Source: CALBPI01 sp038524795 (GTDB lineage Bacteria > Pseudomonadota > Gammaproteobacteria > Steroidobacterales > Woeseiaceae). From it: a DNA stretch of 64,000 nt. The position numbers and the translations under genes are program-made. Under the pieces are notes generated by a model. The model saw nothing but the letters and a program-made list of their open reading frames with translations. It made no database searches and was not told the origin of the DNA. Positions 43,004 through 51,675 of this stretch are shown here, piece after piece; positions within the stretch are counted from its first letter, which is position 1; the number at the start of each line of letters is the position of its first letter. The stretch is from NCBI GenBank assembly GCA_038524795.1, contig JBCBIJ010000010.1:1-64000 (forward strand). The letters run 5' to 3'.

Positions 43004-43216
43004 GTGGCCACGGCAACGACCGACTCGCGCAAACTGGAACGCGCCAACGCGCAGGTCGTCTATGAAGTTACTGAGAAGGACCTGCCCGTGTGTTGCCCCG
43101 GCCCCCACATGGCGCCCTGGAATTCGCACCCGCGTGTGTACCTGGCCATCGAAGCGTCGGGCGAGGCCCAGTGCCCGTACTGCGGCGCCCTGTACCGGCT
43201 CCGGCGCGACGACTGA
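43004..43216 (+). CDS. small zinc-finger protein (zf-CHCC type)
   Basis: 70 residues starting at GTG with CGGAG about 8 nt upstream. The conserved block is VCCPGPHMAPWNSHPRVYLAI...CPYCGALYRL, giving Cys/His ligands typical of the zf-CHCC family related to mitochondrial NDUFS6. Its place between glnE and hldD recurs in gammaproteobacteria as I recall. Function is unknown; it may be an iron-sulfur or zinc chaperone-like protein. Confidence 0.85.
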   Translation: MATATTDSRKLERANAQVVYEVTEKDLPVCCPGPHMAPWNSHPRVYLAIEASGEAQCPYCGALYRLRRDD

Positions 43217-43228
43217 CCGGGCACGGCC

Positions 43229-44173
43229 ATGATCATCGTTACGGGCGGTGCCGGTTTTATCGGCAGCAATCTGGTTGCAGCGCTTAATCGGCACACGGCC
43301 GAGCCCGTACTCGTGGTCGATGATCTCGAGGACGGGCACAAGTTCGTCAACCTCGTTGACCTTACGATTGCCGACTACCTCGATCGCGGTGACTTTCTGG
43401 CGCGTATCCACGCCGGGGAGGATTTCGGTGGCGTAAGCGCAGTCTTCCATCAAGGTGCCTGCTCGACCACGACCGAGTGGAATGGGCGCATGATGATGGC
43501 TCGGAACTTCGAGTATTCGAAGCGCCTGCTGGCCTGGTGCGAGACCCGTCGCGTGCCATTTATCTATGCGTCCTCGGCGGCTGTGTACGGCGGCAACACC
43601 ACGTTCGCAGAGCACCCGGCCAACGAGAAGCCGCTCAACGTCTACGGCTATTCGAAGCTGCTGTTTGACCAGTACTACCGCCGCCACGCGACCTCGCTCG
43701 ACACCCAGGTGGCCGGTTTGCGTTACTTCAACGTTTACGGACCGCGCGAGCAGCACAAGGGCAGCATGGCCAGCGTGGCCTTCCACTTCAATAACCAGCT
43801 CGTCGCGTCGGACCGGGTGCGCGTCTTCGAGGGCAGCCACGGTTATGACGACGGTGAGCAGCGACGAGACTTCGTCTATGTCGACGACGTCGTTGCCGTA
43901 AACCTCTGGCTGCTTGAGCACCCCTCCGTGAGCGGCGTGTTCAATTGCGGTACGGGCCAGGCCGAACCGTTCAATGCCATGGCCCGCGGTGTCATCGACT
44001 GGCACGGCCGCGGTGAGATCGAGTACATCCCGTTCCCCGAGCACCTCGTGGGCGCCTACCAGAGTTTCACTGAGGCGGATTTGAGCAACCTGCGCGCCGC
44101 GGGTTACGACGGCGCATTTCGCAACGTCGCCGACGGCGTGCGCGCCTACCTCGACACGCTCGACGCCCAATGA
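43229..44173 (+). CDS. hldD: ADP-L-glycero-D-manno-heptose 6-epimerase
   Basis: 314 residues, extended short-chain dehydrogenase fold. The NADP-binding motif GGAGFIGSN is at residues 6-14. The catalytic YxxxK is in NVYGYSKLLFDQYYRR, and GLRYFNVYGPREQHKGSMASVAFH matches the HldD signature. It inverts C6 of ADP-heptose to make the inner-core LPS donor. Its stop overlaps the waaF start by ATGA, so supply and transfer of heptose are coupled in one operon. Confidence 0.95.
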   Translation: MIIVTGGAGFIGSNLVAALNRHTAEPVLVVDDLEDGHKFVNLVDLTIADYLDRGDFLARIHAGEDFGGVSAVFHQGACSTTTEWNGRMMMARNFEYSKRLLAWCETRRVPFIYASSAAVYGGNTTFAEHPANEKPLNVYGYSKLLFDQYYRRHATSLDTQVAGLRYFNVYGPREQHKGSMASVAFHFNNQLVASDRVRVFEGSHGYDDGEQRRDFVYVDDVVAVNLWLLEHPSVSGVFNCGTGQAEPFNAMARGVIDWHGRGEIEYIPFPEHLVGAYQSFTEADLSNLRAAGYDGAFRNVADGVRAYLDTLDAQ

Positions 44174-45183
44174 GTTCGCCAGCCGTGCTCGTCGTCGGAC
44201 CCTCGTGGGTCGGCGACATGGTCATGGCGCAGTCCCTGTTCAAATGGCTCGCGCAGTCGGAGCCCAAGCCCGATATCGATGTCGTCGCGCCCGCGTGGTC
44301 GCTGCCCGTGCTCGACCGGATGCCCGAGGTACGCCGGGGTGTGGCCCTGCCGCTGGGACACGGCGCGTTGGGGTTGGGTGTGCGACGTCGCATCGGCCAC
44401 TCGTTGCGCGATGCGGGCTACGCGCAGGCCATCGTGTTGCCGCGTTCTGCCAAGGCCGCGCTCCTGCCCTGGTTCGCAGAGATTCCAAAGCGCACCGGGT
44501 ATCGCGGCGAAATGCGCTTTGGCCTCATCAATGACATGCGCGCTTTCGATCGTGAACGCCTCGACCAGACCGTCAAACGGTTCCTGGCCCTGGGATTGCC
44601 CGAGGACGCGGCGCTGCCTGCGCCGCCGCGCCCTAGCTTGCGCATCGATCGAGCCGCGCGAGACGCAGCCGCGGCGCGCCTGGGTCTGGACTTGTCGCGT
44701 CCCGCGGTCGGTTTGTTGCCCGGCGCGGAGTATGGGCCGGCCAAGTGCTGGCCCCATGCACATTTTGCGCGTCTCGCGCGCTTGCTTGTCGATGCGGGCT
44801 ACGCGGTCTGGCTGTTCGGCGGGCCCGGTGATCAGGCCGCCGCTGCGACGATTTCGGCCCAGGCCGAAGTGCCTGTCGCCGACCTGACAGGCCAGACCTC
44901 GCTCACCGAGGCCATCGACCTGCTCTCGCTCTGCGGGACGGTCGTGACCAACGATTCGGGGCTCATGCATGTGGCGGCGGCCGTAGGTTGTCACACGGTG
45001 GCGCTCTACGGTTCCACGAGCCCGGCCTTCACGCCGCCGTTAACAGACCAGCACACGATTCATGATCTCGAGTTGTCCTGCAGCCCATGCTTTGCGCGCG
45101 AGTGCCCGCTGAAACACCTCGACTGTCTCTGGCAGATCACACCTGAAGCGGTGCTGGCCTCGGTCGAGGCAGCGCGCGCTTAA
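44170..45183 (+). CDS. waaF: lipopolysaccharide heptosyltransferase II
   Basis: 337 residues, glycosyltransferase family 9. Recognisable blocks are LVVGPSWVGDMVMAQSLFKWL at the N-terminus, LLPGAEYGPAKCWPHAHFARLARLL at the domain junction, and VVTNDSGLMHVAAAVGCHTVALYGSTSPAFTPP in the donor-binding domain. The late CSPCFARECPLKHLDCLWQI block is typical of WaaF. It adds the second heptose to the inner core on the cytoplasmic face. Its stop overlaps that of the convergent glycosyltransferase (TTAA at 45180-45183). Confidence 0.93.
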   Translation: MSSPAVLVVGPSWVGDMVMAQSLFKWLAQSEPKPDIDVVAPAWSLPVLDRMPEVRRGVALPLGHGALGLGVRRRIGHSLRDAGYAQAIVLPRSAKAALLPWFAEIPKRTGYRGEMRFGLINDMRAFDRERLDQTVKRFLALGLPEDAALPAPPRPSLRIDRAARDAAAARLGLDLSRPAVGLLPGAEYGPAKCWPHAHFARLARLLVDAGYAVWLFGGPGDQAAAATISAQAEVPVADLTGQTSLTEAIDLLSLCGTVVTNDSGLMHVAAAVGCHTVALYGSTSPAFTPPLTDQHTIHDLELSCSPCFARECPLKHLDCLWQITPEAVLASVEAARA

Positions 45184-46220
45184 GCCATAAGGCCGTCGAT
45201 GACGGCCGTGACTTCGTCGACGGTAATGACGGCCATTGCTTCGGGGTGGCGTATGCGCTGGCCCCAACGCACCTCCTCGATGGTCTTGCCCATGAATTGC
45301 TCGAGTGCGCGCGGGTACGCATTGATCGTCGTGTCCTGACTCGACACGGGACCAGTGCGGCCCGGATTCGAGGTCGCGTACAAGCCGACGACGGGTGTGC
45401 CTACTGCCGTTGCGATGTGGGCGGGACCCGAGTCAGGGCAGAGCACGAACGCGGCCCGTTCGATAATCGCTGCAAGCCCCTTGAGCGAGGTCTTGCCCAC
45501 AAGATCGACAACACCGTCGGGGCCCGAGTCGACGATTTCGGCGGCGTACTCCATTTCGAGCGCTGAGCCGCCGCCTGTAACCGCGATGCGCGCGCCGTAC
45601 TGATCGGCAAGATGCTTTGCGACGGCCGCGTAGCGCGTCGCCGGCCAGTTGCGGAAATTGCGCGCCCGGATGCTCGAGCAGGGGCTGATGACGACCAGTG
45701 GTTGGCCAGCGTCGACGAGCGTCGCCGCAAACTCGCGGTGCTCGTCTTCAAGCGGCAGGCGCCAGTCGAGCATGCGCCCGCGCACGCCGATTCGCTCGGC
45801 AAACCCGAACAGGCCGTCGATGACATGCGGCTGGTGCTGCGGCGCAATGTGCTCATCGGTGAACAGCCACTGCAGGTCGCGCGCGCGGTCGCGGTCGAAG
45901 CCGATGCGCCGCTGTGCGCGCACGAGTCGACTCACGCGGTTGGCGCGCCAGGATGCGTGCATGTTGAGCAGCACATCGAACTCGCGACTGCCCAACGCGC
46001 TCTGCACGTCGCGGATGGCGCGGCGCCCGCCGGCTTTGTCGAACACGATGAGCTCGATGCCATCGAGGCCCGACATGAGGCTCGCCTCGGTCTTGCCGAT
46101 GACCCAGGTCAGCTCTGTGTCGGGCAGGTGCTGTTGCAGGGTTCGGACCACAGCCAGCGTGTGGCAGCAGTCGCCGATGGCGGACAGCCTGAGGACGCAC
46201 AGTTTGTCGATGGCAGTCAC
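45180..46220 (-). CDS. waaC: family 9 glycosyltransferase, heptosyltransferase I-like
   Basis: 347 residues from a GTG at 46220, with GGAGC about 10 nt upstream; the frame continues to 46319 without family similarity. Motifs are LCVLRLSAIGDCCHTLAVVRTL, VVISPCSSIRARNFRNWPATRYAAVAKHL, and FVLCPDSGPAHIATAVGTPVVGLYATSNPGRTGP. The pairing with waaF and hldD suggests addition of the first heptose to Kdo. A role in outer-core synthesis cannot be excluded from sequence. Confidence 0.85.
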   Translation of the reverse strand: MTAIDKLCVLRLSAIGDCCHTLAVVRTLQQHLPDTELTWVIGKTEASLMSGLDGIELIVFDKAGGRRAIRDVQSALGSREFDVLLNMHASWRANRVSRLVRAQRRIGFDRDRARDLQWLFTDEHIAPQHQPHVIDGLFGFAERIGVRGRMLDWRLPLEDEHREFAATLVDAGQPLVVISPCSSIRARNFRNWPATRYAAVAKHLADQYGARIAVTGGGSALEMEYAAEIVDSGPDGVVDLVGKTSLKGLAAIIERAAFVLCPDSGPAHIATAVGTPVVGLYATSNPGRTGPVSSQDTTINAYPRALEQFMGKTIEEVRWGQRIRHPEAMAVITVDEVTAVIDGLMA

Positions 46221-46324
46221 GAGGGTCGGGCTCCGGGCGCGCTGCGACCCATGGCGAGACCGGCAGTGTGGAGAGCCGGTAGAATGCCCACGGGAGCGGC
46301 GATCCCGACAAGTGTGCACCAGCC

Positions 46325-47062
46325 ATGGCTGACGGGGAAACCAGAGGGCCTTCGGGCCTCATGACGACGACTAGCGTGCGTATCGATGCGCAGCGCTGGC
46401 TTGTGCCGCCCGACTACCTGTTCGATGGTGCGGCCTGGCCGCGCACGAACGGCCGCGCGGGCGCCGGGCGCGGCGCCGCCTGGTTCGTGGGTGACGACAC
46501 GGGTGACTACGTACTGCGCCACTTCCGCCGCGGCGGCCTCGTGGCGCGGCTCTCGCGTGCGCACTACGTCGCTACGGGCGCCGCGTCGAGCCGGAGCTAT
46601 CGCGAGTTCGAGATTCTCGAGCACCTGCGAGCCCGTGGTTTGCCCGTCCCCATCCCCGCCGCGGCAGGCTACTGGCGTCAGGGTCTGTTCTACCGTGCGG
46701 CGATCCTGACGGTGGCGATCCCGGACAGCGAGACGCTTGCCGCCAGACTCGCGCGCGAGCCGCTAGACGAAACGCAGTGGCGCACGCTGGGTGCGCTCAT
46801 CTCACGCTTGCATGGGGCCGGGGCCTGGCACGCCGATCTCAATGCGCACAACGTGCTCGTCGATGCAGCGGGTGGCTTTCATCTCATCGACTTTGACCGC
46901 GCACGCCTGCGTGCGCCCGGTGACTGGACGCAGGCCAATCTCGCGCGGCTGAATCGCTCGCTTGAGAAACTGCGCACGCAAGGTCCCTGTCACACCGATG
47001 CCGCTGATTGGGCGGCGTTAACGGCGGGCTACGCGGCGTCTTCGTCGGCCAGCGCGTCGTAG
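46325..47062 (+). CDS. kdkA: 3-deoxy-D-manno-octulosonic acid (Kdo) kinase
   Basis: 245 residues, or 233 if the second ATG at 46361 is used. It is a small protein-kinase-like fold with FVGDDTGDYVLRHFRRGGL near the start, the catalytic loop HADLNAHNVLVD and the metal motif LIDFDRAR. KdkA/WaaP enzymes phosphorylate Kdo or core heptose in LPS, and the position in this LPS cluster fits Kdo kinase. It is divergent from the heptosyltransferase across about 100 nt. Its 3' end overlaps the convergent acyltransferase gene by 34 nt. Confidence 0.88.
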   Translation: MADGETRGPSGLMTTTSVRIDAQRWLVPPDYLFDGAAWPRTNGRAGAGRGAAWFVGDDTGDYVLRHFRRGGLVARLSRAHYVATGAASSRSYREFEILEHLRARGLPVPIPAAAGYWRQGLFYRAAILTVAIPDSETLAARLAREPLDETQWRTLGALISRLHGAGAWHADLNAHNVLVDAAGGFHLIDFDRARLRAPGDWTQANLARLNRSLEKLRTQGPCHTDAADWAALTAGYAASSSASAS

Positions 47063-47961
47063 GGGTCGCCGTTACCCGTTGGCGCACCCTTGAAGCGGCG
47101 GTGCACCCAGAAGTACTGCTCAGGGGCCTCGCGGATCGCCTCCTCGATGAGGCCCATGATGCGCACGGTGTCGGCGACGGCATCGTCACCCGGAAAGTCA
47201 GCGAGCGGCGGCGAGATGGTGATGTCGTAAGTGCCATCGGTGCGGCGCAGCGGCACGAACATCACCACAGTGGCCTTGGCCAGGCGCGCCAGCGCACTCG
47301 TGGCCGTGTTGGTTTGTGCGGGCACACCGAAGAACGGGATGGTCTCCGATTGCTTGCGGCGGTAGGACTGGTCGGGTGCGTACCAGACGGGGACGTCGGC
47401 GCGCAGGCTGCGCACCATGCCCCGGATATTGGATTTCTCAATCGTCTCGCGGCCCGCGCGCTCCCGGCCGCGCCGGATGAGTTCGTTGGCGAGCGGGTTC
47501 CGGTCCTCGCGGTACACCGCGTCGAAAACGAGACCCGTGTTGGCCAGTGCCACCCCGCCCACCTCGAGCGCGCCAAAGTGGGCTGTGAGGATGATGATGC
47601 GGCCGTGCTCGATGGCATCGAGATGTTCCGCGCCATGCAGTCGGATGCGACCCCGGAAGCGCTGCGGTCGGTACCAGGACATGGCCATCTCGGCCACGCT
47701 CAAGCCCAGGTTCTCAAAGTGCGCGCGCAGCAGGCGCGCGTGTGCATCAGCATCGAGGTCCGGGAAGCACAGCCGCAGGTTGCGGCTCGCGATGCGTCGG
47801 CGTGACGTGGCGACCTTGAAGGCCAGCCGTCCCAGCGCACGCCCGGCGGCCATTTGCCAGCGGAAGGGTGCCAGGCTCAGGGCGCGCAACAACAGGAAGC
47901 CGAGCCAGGTGCCCCAATAGCGTGGACCGAACAGGCCCTTGAGGGATCTTGACGCGCTCAT
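47029..47961 (-). CDS. LpxL-family lipid A acyltransferase, first copy
   Basis: 310 residues, inner-membrane late acyltransferase. The catalytic motif is Hx4E (H128-F-G-A-L-E133), preceded by a hydrophobic N-terminal segment (GFLLLRALSLAPFRW). Family blocks NLRLCFPDLDADAHARLLRAHFENLG, VWYAPDQSYRR...IPFFGVPAQTNTA and PEQYFWVHRRFK are present. It would add a secondary acyl chain to Kdo-lipid IVA. It starts inside the stop of the second copy (ATGA), so the two paralogues are translated together. Confidence 0.9.
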   Translation of the reverse strand: MSASRSLKGLFGPRYWGTWLGFLLLRALSLAPFRWQMAAGRALGRLAFKVATSRRRIASRNLRLCFPDLDADAHARLLRAHFENLGLSVAEMAMSWYRPQRFRGRIRLHGAEHLDAIEHGRIIILTAHFGALEVGGVALANTGLVFDAVYREDRNPLANELIRRGRERAGRETIEKSNIRGMVRSLRADVPVWYAPDQSYRRKQSETIPFFGVPAQTNTATSALARLAKATVVMFVPLRRTDGTYDITISPPLADFPGDDAVADTVRIMGLIEEAIREAPEQYFWVHRRFKGAPTGNGDPYDALADEDAA

Positions 47962-48932
47962 GCCGCGTTCGACCGTTCACGTTTAAAGCGGCGGTGAATC
48001 CAGAAGTACTGCTCGGGCGTGGCGCGCGCGTGCTGCTCGACAATGGCATTCAGGCGACCGGCGTCTGCCGCAACGTCCTGACCAAAACGCTCGAGCGGCG
48101 GCTCGATGCGCACACGGAACCGGCCGTCGGACGCGCGCACACAGCAAACGGGCAACACACAGGCGCCATGGCGGCCTGCCAGTCGACTGGCTGTTGTGTT
48201 GGTGAGTGCGGGCCGCCCGAAGAATGGGGCCTCGACGGCGCCACTCGTGGTGTCGGCCTGGTCGATGGCGATCCACACGGTGCGCCGCTCGCGTATGGAC
48301 GCGACGATCGCGCGGGGCTGGCGCTTATCGACGAGGCGGGCGGCGAATCGTCCGCGACGCCAGCGCGTCACGGCGTCGGCCGCAGGTTCGCCCAGCGCGC
48401 GGTGGACGAGGTCGACGGGCGCGTACAGGGAAATGGCGCGCGCGCAAAGATCCAGTGTCGTGAAGTGCCCGGACACAAGCAGCGTCGCAGGTGCGTCCGG
48501 GCCGGCGGGCAGGTGCTCGAGGCCTTCGATGTCGACGAGTCGTGCGAGCCGCCGGTCGCCGGCCCACCAGGCCATGCCGACCTGGGCAATACCGATACCG
48601 AGCTCGCGAAAGTGGCGGGCGCGCAGCGCATCACGCCGCGACTGGCTCCAGTCCGGGAATGCCGTGGCCAGATTGTCGTCGACGATCGCCGAGCGGCGTG
48701 TGGCCACGCGGGCAGCCACGCGGCCCGCGAGCGCGCCCGCACCGCGCTGCACAGCCCAGGGAAGGCGGGTGACAAGCCACTGCAGGCCCAGCGCCAGCGC
48801 GGCCAGGACACGCGTGGGCGCCGATCGGGCGAACTCGGACGCGGAGCGTTTGTCGAATCTGTCTGGGACGTCGGTCACGAATAGAATGGTATCGGTGGCG
48901 GTTGGGCGACCCGTCAGCCATGCTTGGGGCAT
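47958..48932 (-). CDS. LpxL/LpxM-family lipid A acyltransferase, second copy
   Basis: Up to 324 residues, with Hx4D motif H156-F-T-T-L-D161 and matching blocks DDNLATAFPDWSQSRRDALRARHF, IAIDQADTTSGAVEAPFFGRPALTNTTASRL and PEQYFWIHRRFK. It is clearly paralogous to the downstream gene and may supply the other secondary acyl chain. The first 18 residues look unlike the family and overlap a heat-shock-like promoter of htpX, so the GTG at 48878 may be the true start. LpxL versus LpxM identity is not decidable here. Confidence 0.88.
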   Translation of the reverse strand: MPQAWLTGRPTATDTILFVTDVPDRFDKRSASEFARSAPTRVLAALALGLQWLVTRLPWAVQRGAGALAGRVAARVATRRSAIVDDNLATAFPDWSQSRRDALRARHFRELGIGIAQVGMAWWAGDRRLARLVDIEGLEHLPAGPDAPATLLVSGHFTTLDLCARAISLYAPVDLVHRALGEPAADAVTRWRRGRFAARLVDKRQPRAIVASIRERRTVWIAIDQADTTSGAVEAPFFGRPALTNTTASRLAGRHGACVLPVCCVRASDGRFRVRIEPPLERFGQDVAADAGRLNAIVEQHARATPEQYFWIHRRFKRERSNAA

Positions 48933-48958
48933 TGAAATTCAAGCCGGGGCAGCCATAT
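48932..48958 (+). promoter_or_regulatory. sigma-32-like promoter of htpX
   Basis: TTGAAA (48932-48937) and AGCCATAT (48951-48958) are separated by 13 nt and match the heat-shock pattern CTTGAAA-N11-15-CCCCATNT at most positions. It lies about 40 nt before the htpX ATG, and htpX is a known heat/envelope-stress gene. Confidence 0.5.
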
Positions 48959-49000
48959 CTGCCCTATTGTCCATAAATTGACACGGAGTGTGCCAAGGCC

Positions 49001-49897
49001 ATGAAACGCATTGCTTTGTTTCTCATGACCAATATCGCGATTCTGGTCGTGATCAGCGTCGTATTCCAGGTGCTGGGAATCGATGGCATCCAGACGGCGA
49101 GCGGCCAGCTCGACCTTACGGCCTTGCTGATCATGTCGGCCATTATCGGCTTCACGGGCTCGTTCATTTCGCTGGCCATCTCCAAATGGATGGCGCTGCG
49201 AAGCACGGGTGCCCAAGTGATCAAGCAGCCGCGCAACGAGACCGAAGCCTGGCTGATCTCGACGGTGCAGCGCCAGGCGCAGCAGGCCGGCATTGGCATG
49301 CCCGACGTTGCGATCTACGACGCGCCTGAGGTTAACGCGTTCGCCACGGGCGCGCGCCGCAACTCGGCACTGGTTGCCGTGAGCACGGGCTTGTTGCACT
49401 CGATGACGCGTGACGAGGCCGAGGCCGTCCTGGGTCACGAGGTCGCGCACGTGGCCAATGGCGACATGATCACGCTGACGCTCATTCAAGGCGTCGTGAA
49501 CACCTTCGTCGTATTCCTCTCGCGTCTCGTCGGCTACTTTGTCGACCGCGTGTTGCTTAAGAACGAAGAGGGCTTGGGTATTGGCTACTTCGTGTCGTCG
49601 ATCGTCGCCCAGATCGTGCTGGGCATCCTGGCCAGCACCATCGTCTGCTGGTTCTCGCGTCAGCGGGAATTCCGTGCCGACGAAGGCGGTGCGCAGCTCG
49701 CCAGCCGCGAGAAGATGACGGCCGCGCTACGTCGCCTGCAGTCACAGCAGGGCGCGCAGAGTCATCTGCCACAGGAGATGGCGGCGTTCGGTATCTTCGG
49801 TGGCCGCGGCCAGGGCTGGCGCGCGTTGTTCATGACGCATCCGCCGCTGGAGGCGCGCATCGAAGCACTCGAGAAGCGGGGCTTCCGCCAGGTCTGA
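49001..49897 (+). CDS. htpX: membrane zinc protease HtpX
   Basis: 298 residues. Two N-terminal membrane spans (about 4-25 and 38-60) precede the cytosolic zinc site H146-E147-V-A-H150 (VLGHEVAHVANGD). Two further hydrophobic segments lie near 158-175 and 193-212. The downstream zinc ligand is in REFRADEGGAQLAS. HtpX degrades misfolded inner-membrane proteins alongside FtsH. The C-terminal FMTHPPLEARIEALEKR block is typical. Confidence 0.96.
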   Translation: MKRIALFLMTNIAILVVISVVFQVLGIDGIQTASGQLDLTALLIMSAIIGFTGSFISLAISKWMALRSTGAQVIKQPRNETEAWLISTVQRQAQQAGIGMPDVAIYDAPEVNAFATGARRNSALVAVSTGLLHSMTRDEAEAVLGHEVAHVANGDMITLTLIQGVVNTFVVFLSRLVGYFVDRVLLKNEEGLGIGYFVSSIVAQIVLGILASTIVCWFSRQREFRADEGGAQLASREKMTAALRRLQSQQGAQSHLPQEMAAFGIFGGRGQGWRALFMTHPPLEARIEALEKRGFRQV

Positions 49898-49898
49898 T

Positions 49899-51080
49899 CT
49901 ATTCGGACTTGTCGCCCGCTTCTTCGTCGGGCATGGGCGGCGCGAGCGCAGGACTGTCTGCGCCGCGCCGTGCGACCCCAAGGTGGAATGCGGCGAAGCC
50001 CGGCATCACAACCTGGTTGCGCGCCATCCCGATGATCCGCCCGTCGCTGGGTGCGTAGATGCCGGCAGTCTCGTTGGTAATGGGATCCGTCACGCGCCCC
50101 AGCAATTCGCCTTCGGCGACTTCACTGCCGAGCTCCACGTTTGAAATCAGGATGCCGCCGGAGTCGGCGCGCACCCACGAGGAGCGAAAGTAGGTCGCTT
50201 CGGTGCCTTCCCAGGGCGCCCCGTCGGGCACCATGCGCAGCGTGTGCAACAATGACTCGACGCCGCGTACCCCGTGAATGACTTCCTGCGGCTCGAGTCG
50301 TTCGGGCCCGCCCGCTTCGAGCGTCACAGTCGGCACGCCGGCCAGTGTGGCCGAGTAGCGCAAGGTGCCAGCCTGTGCCTGACTGTTGACGATGACCGTG
50401 GCACCAAAGCCCGCGGCCAGTGCGGCGACACCGGGATTGCTCAAGTCGGCGCGCAGTTGCGGCAGGTTCGCGCGTTCGAATGAGCCTGTGTGCAGGTCCA
50501 CGAGCGCGTCGCAGTTCACGACGATTTCATTGAAGAACGCGTAAGCGATGCGCGACGCAGCGGAGCCGCCACGCGACCCCGGGAAGTACCGATTGAGGTC
50601 ACGCCGGTCGGGCAGGTAGCGGCTGCCGCGGCGAAAGCCCTGGATGTTGACGATGGGTACGCCGACGATGGTGCCCGCGAGCTTGCTGGGCTGCAGGCCG
50701 TGCAGCACGCGTCGCACGATTTCGATGCCGTTGAGTTCGTCGCCGTGGATCGCTGCGGTGAGACAGACGACCGGACCGGCTGCGGCACCGTGTACGACGA
50801 GTACGGGTGTGTCCACGGGCAAACCCTCGAACAGCTCCGTACCCGACCAGGCCATCTGGCGGTAGCTGCCGGGCGGGATGGACTCGCCGAGCAGCTCGAA
50901 AGGCACAGGCTCCAAACCCGCGGGTGCCACAAACAGATTGCCGGGTACGAGCACGTCCTGCGGCTCAGCCGCGGCCAGAGACTGGTCGTCACTCACGGCT
51001 TCCTCGGCGTGCAGCGACGCCGTGCCGGCCACCAGGGCCAGCGCTGGGATGATCAGGGCTCGGAGCATGCTCGGCATCAT
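49899..51080 (-). CDS. exported succinylglutamate desuccinylase/aspartoacylase-family protein
   Basis: 393 residues. A signal peptide (about 1-25, ending LHA) makes it periplasmic or secreted, unlike cytosolic AstE. Zinc residues are H112 and E115 (IHGDELNGIE) and H197 (DLHTGS), as in M14-type AstE/AspA deacylases. The C-terminal 100 residues (ADSGGILISNVELGSEVAEGELLGRVTDPI...APSDGRIIGM) look like a lipoyl/barrel-sandwich domain common in this subfamily. Substrate is unknown; an extracellular N-acyl amino acid or peptide is plausible. It converges on htpX with a 1-nt gap. Confidence 0.85.
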   Translation of the reverse strand: MMPSMLRALIIPALALVAGTASLHAEEAVSDDQSLAAAEPQDVLVPGNLFVAPAGLEPVPFELLGESIPPGSYRQMAWSGTELFEGLPVDTPVLVVHGAAAGPVVCLTAAIHGDELNGIEIVRRVLHGLQPSKLAGTIVGVPIVNIQGFRRGSRYLPDRRDLNRYFPGSRGGSAASRIAYAFFNEIVVNCDALVDLHTGSFERANLPQLRADLSNPGVAALAAGFGATVIVNSQAQAGTLRYSATLAGVPTVTLEAGGPERLEPQEVIHGVRGVESLLHTLRMVPDGAPWEGTEATYFRSSWVRADSGGILISNVELGSEVAEGELLGRVTDPITNETAGIYAPSDGRIIGMARNQVVMPGFAAFHLGVARRGADSPALAPPMPDEEAGDKSE

Positions 51081-51166
51081 GCAGGTGCTGCGGGTCGGCT
51101 AAGTTAACATAGTGAGTGTAGGCACGGTGGCCGCTGCGAACCGTGCGCTGACTCTCGAATTTCGCG

Positions 51167-51586
51167 ATGAACCACCCCGATAAGCAACATCTCACCCGCC
51201 GGCGGGTCGCCCTGGTTGGCTTCAGCATCGTCGTGGCGGGCTTCGCCTGGCTGGCCGCAACAGCCAACCCGACGGGTCGCTACGTGGGCAACAACGTGGC
51301 ACCGGCCGCGGCGGCCTGGATACTGCTCGTCTGGATACTCATGCGCCAACCTCAGTCACCGCGCTGGTGGTTGGGCTGGGTGGGCTTTTTGGTGCCGGCG
51401 CTGGGGCTGTCTGGCTACGTCCACCTGGCCTTCCTGAACGACTGGCGCGGCATTGCCTCGGCTGCTGTGACGCCCGAACTTCTGTTCTTCTTTTTGCCCA
51501 TTTACGCGGCGGTTGCGGGTGGCATTGGGTTCGCGATCGGCTGGATCGTCGGACGCGCTGTGGCCGAGCACCAACGGGTGCGCTGA
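51167..51586 (+). CDS. hypothetical four-span membrane protein
   Basis: 139 residues with four hydrophobic segments, at about 13-32, 44-59, 69-88 and 103-127 (the last is FFFLPIYAAVAGGIGFAIGWIVG). I do not recognise a family. The start ATG at 51167 is followed by a basic N-terminus (MNHPDKQHLTRRR), consistent with inside-positive topology. It lies divergent from the exported AstE-like gene and upstream of the DUF4332 gene. Confidence 0.65.
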   Translation: MNHPDKQHLTRRRVALVGFSIVVAGFAWLAATANPTGRYVGNNVAPAAAAWILLVWILMRQPQSPRWWLGWVGFLVPALGLSGYVHLAFLNDWRGIASAAVTPELLFFFLPIYAAVAGGIGFAIGWIVGRAVAEHQRVR

Positions 51587-51675
51587 CACCCAATTTGTGC
51601 GCTTGGCGCGCGTTGATTAGGATACGCCGAGGTCGCAAGACGCGACCCCAGTCCAGATACACGGGGAGAGGACGG

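Noticed and set aside
42869..44170. 433-residue open frame on the minus strand
   Set aside because: Antisense to the end of glnE, the zinc-finger gene and hldD; low-complexity Val/His/Arg composition.
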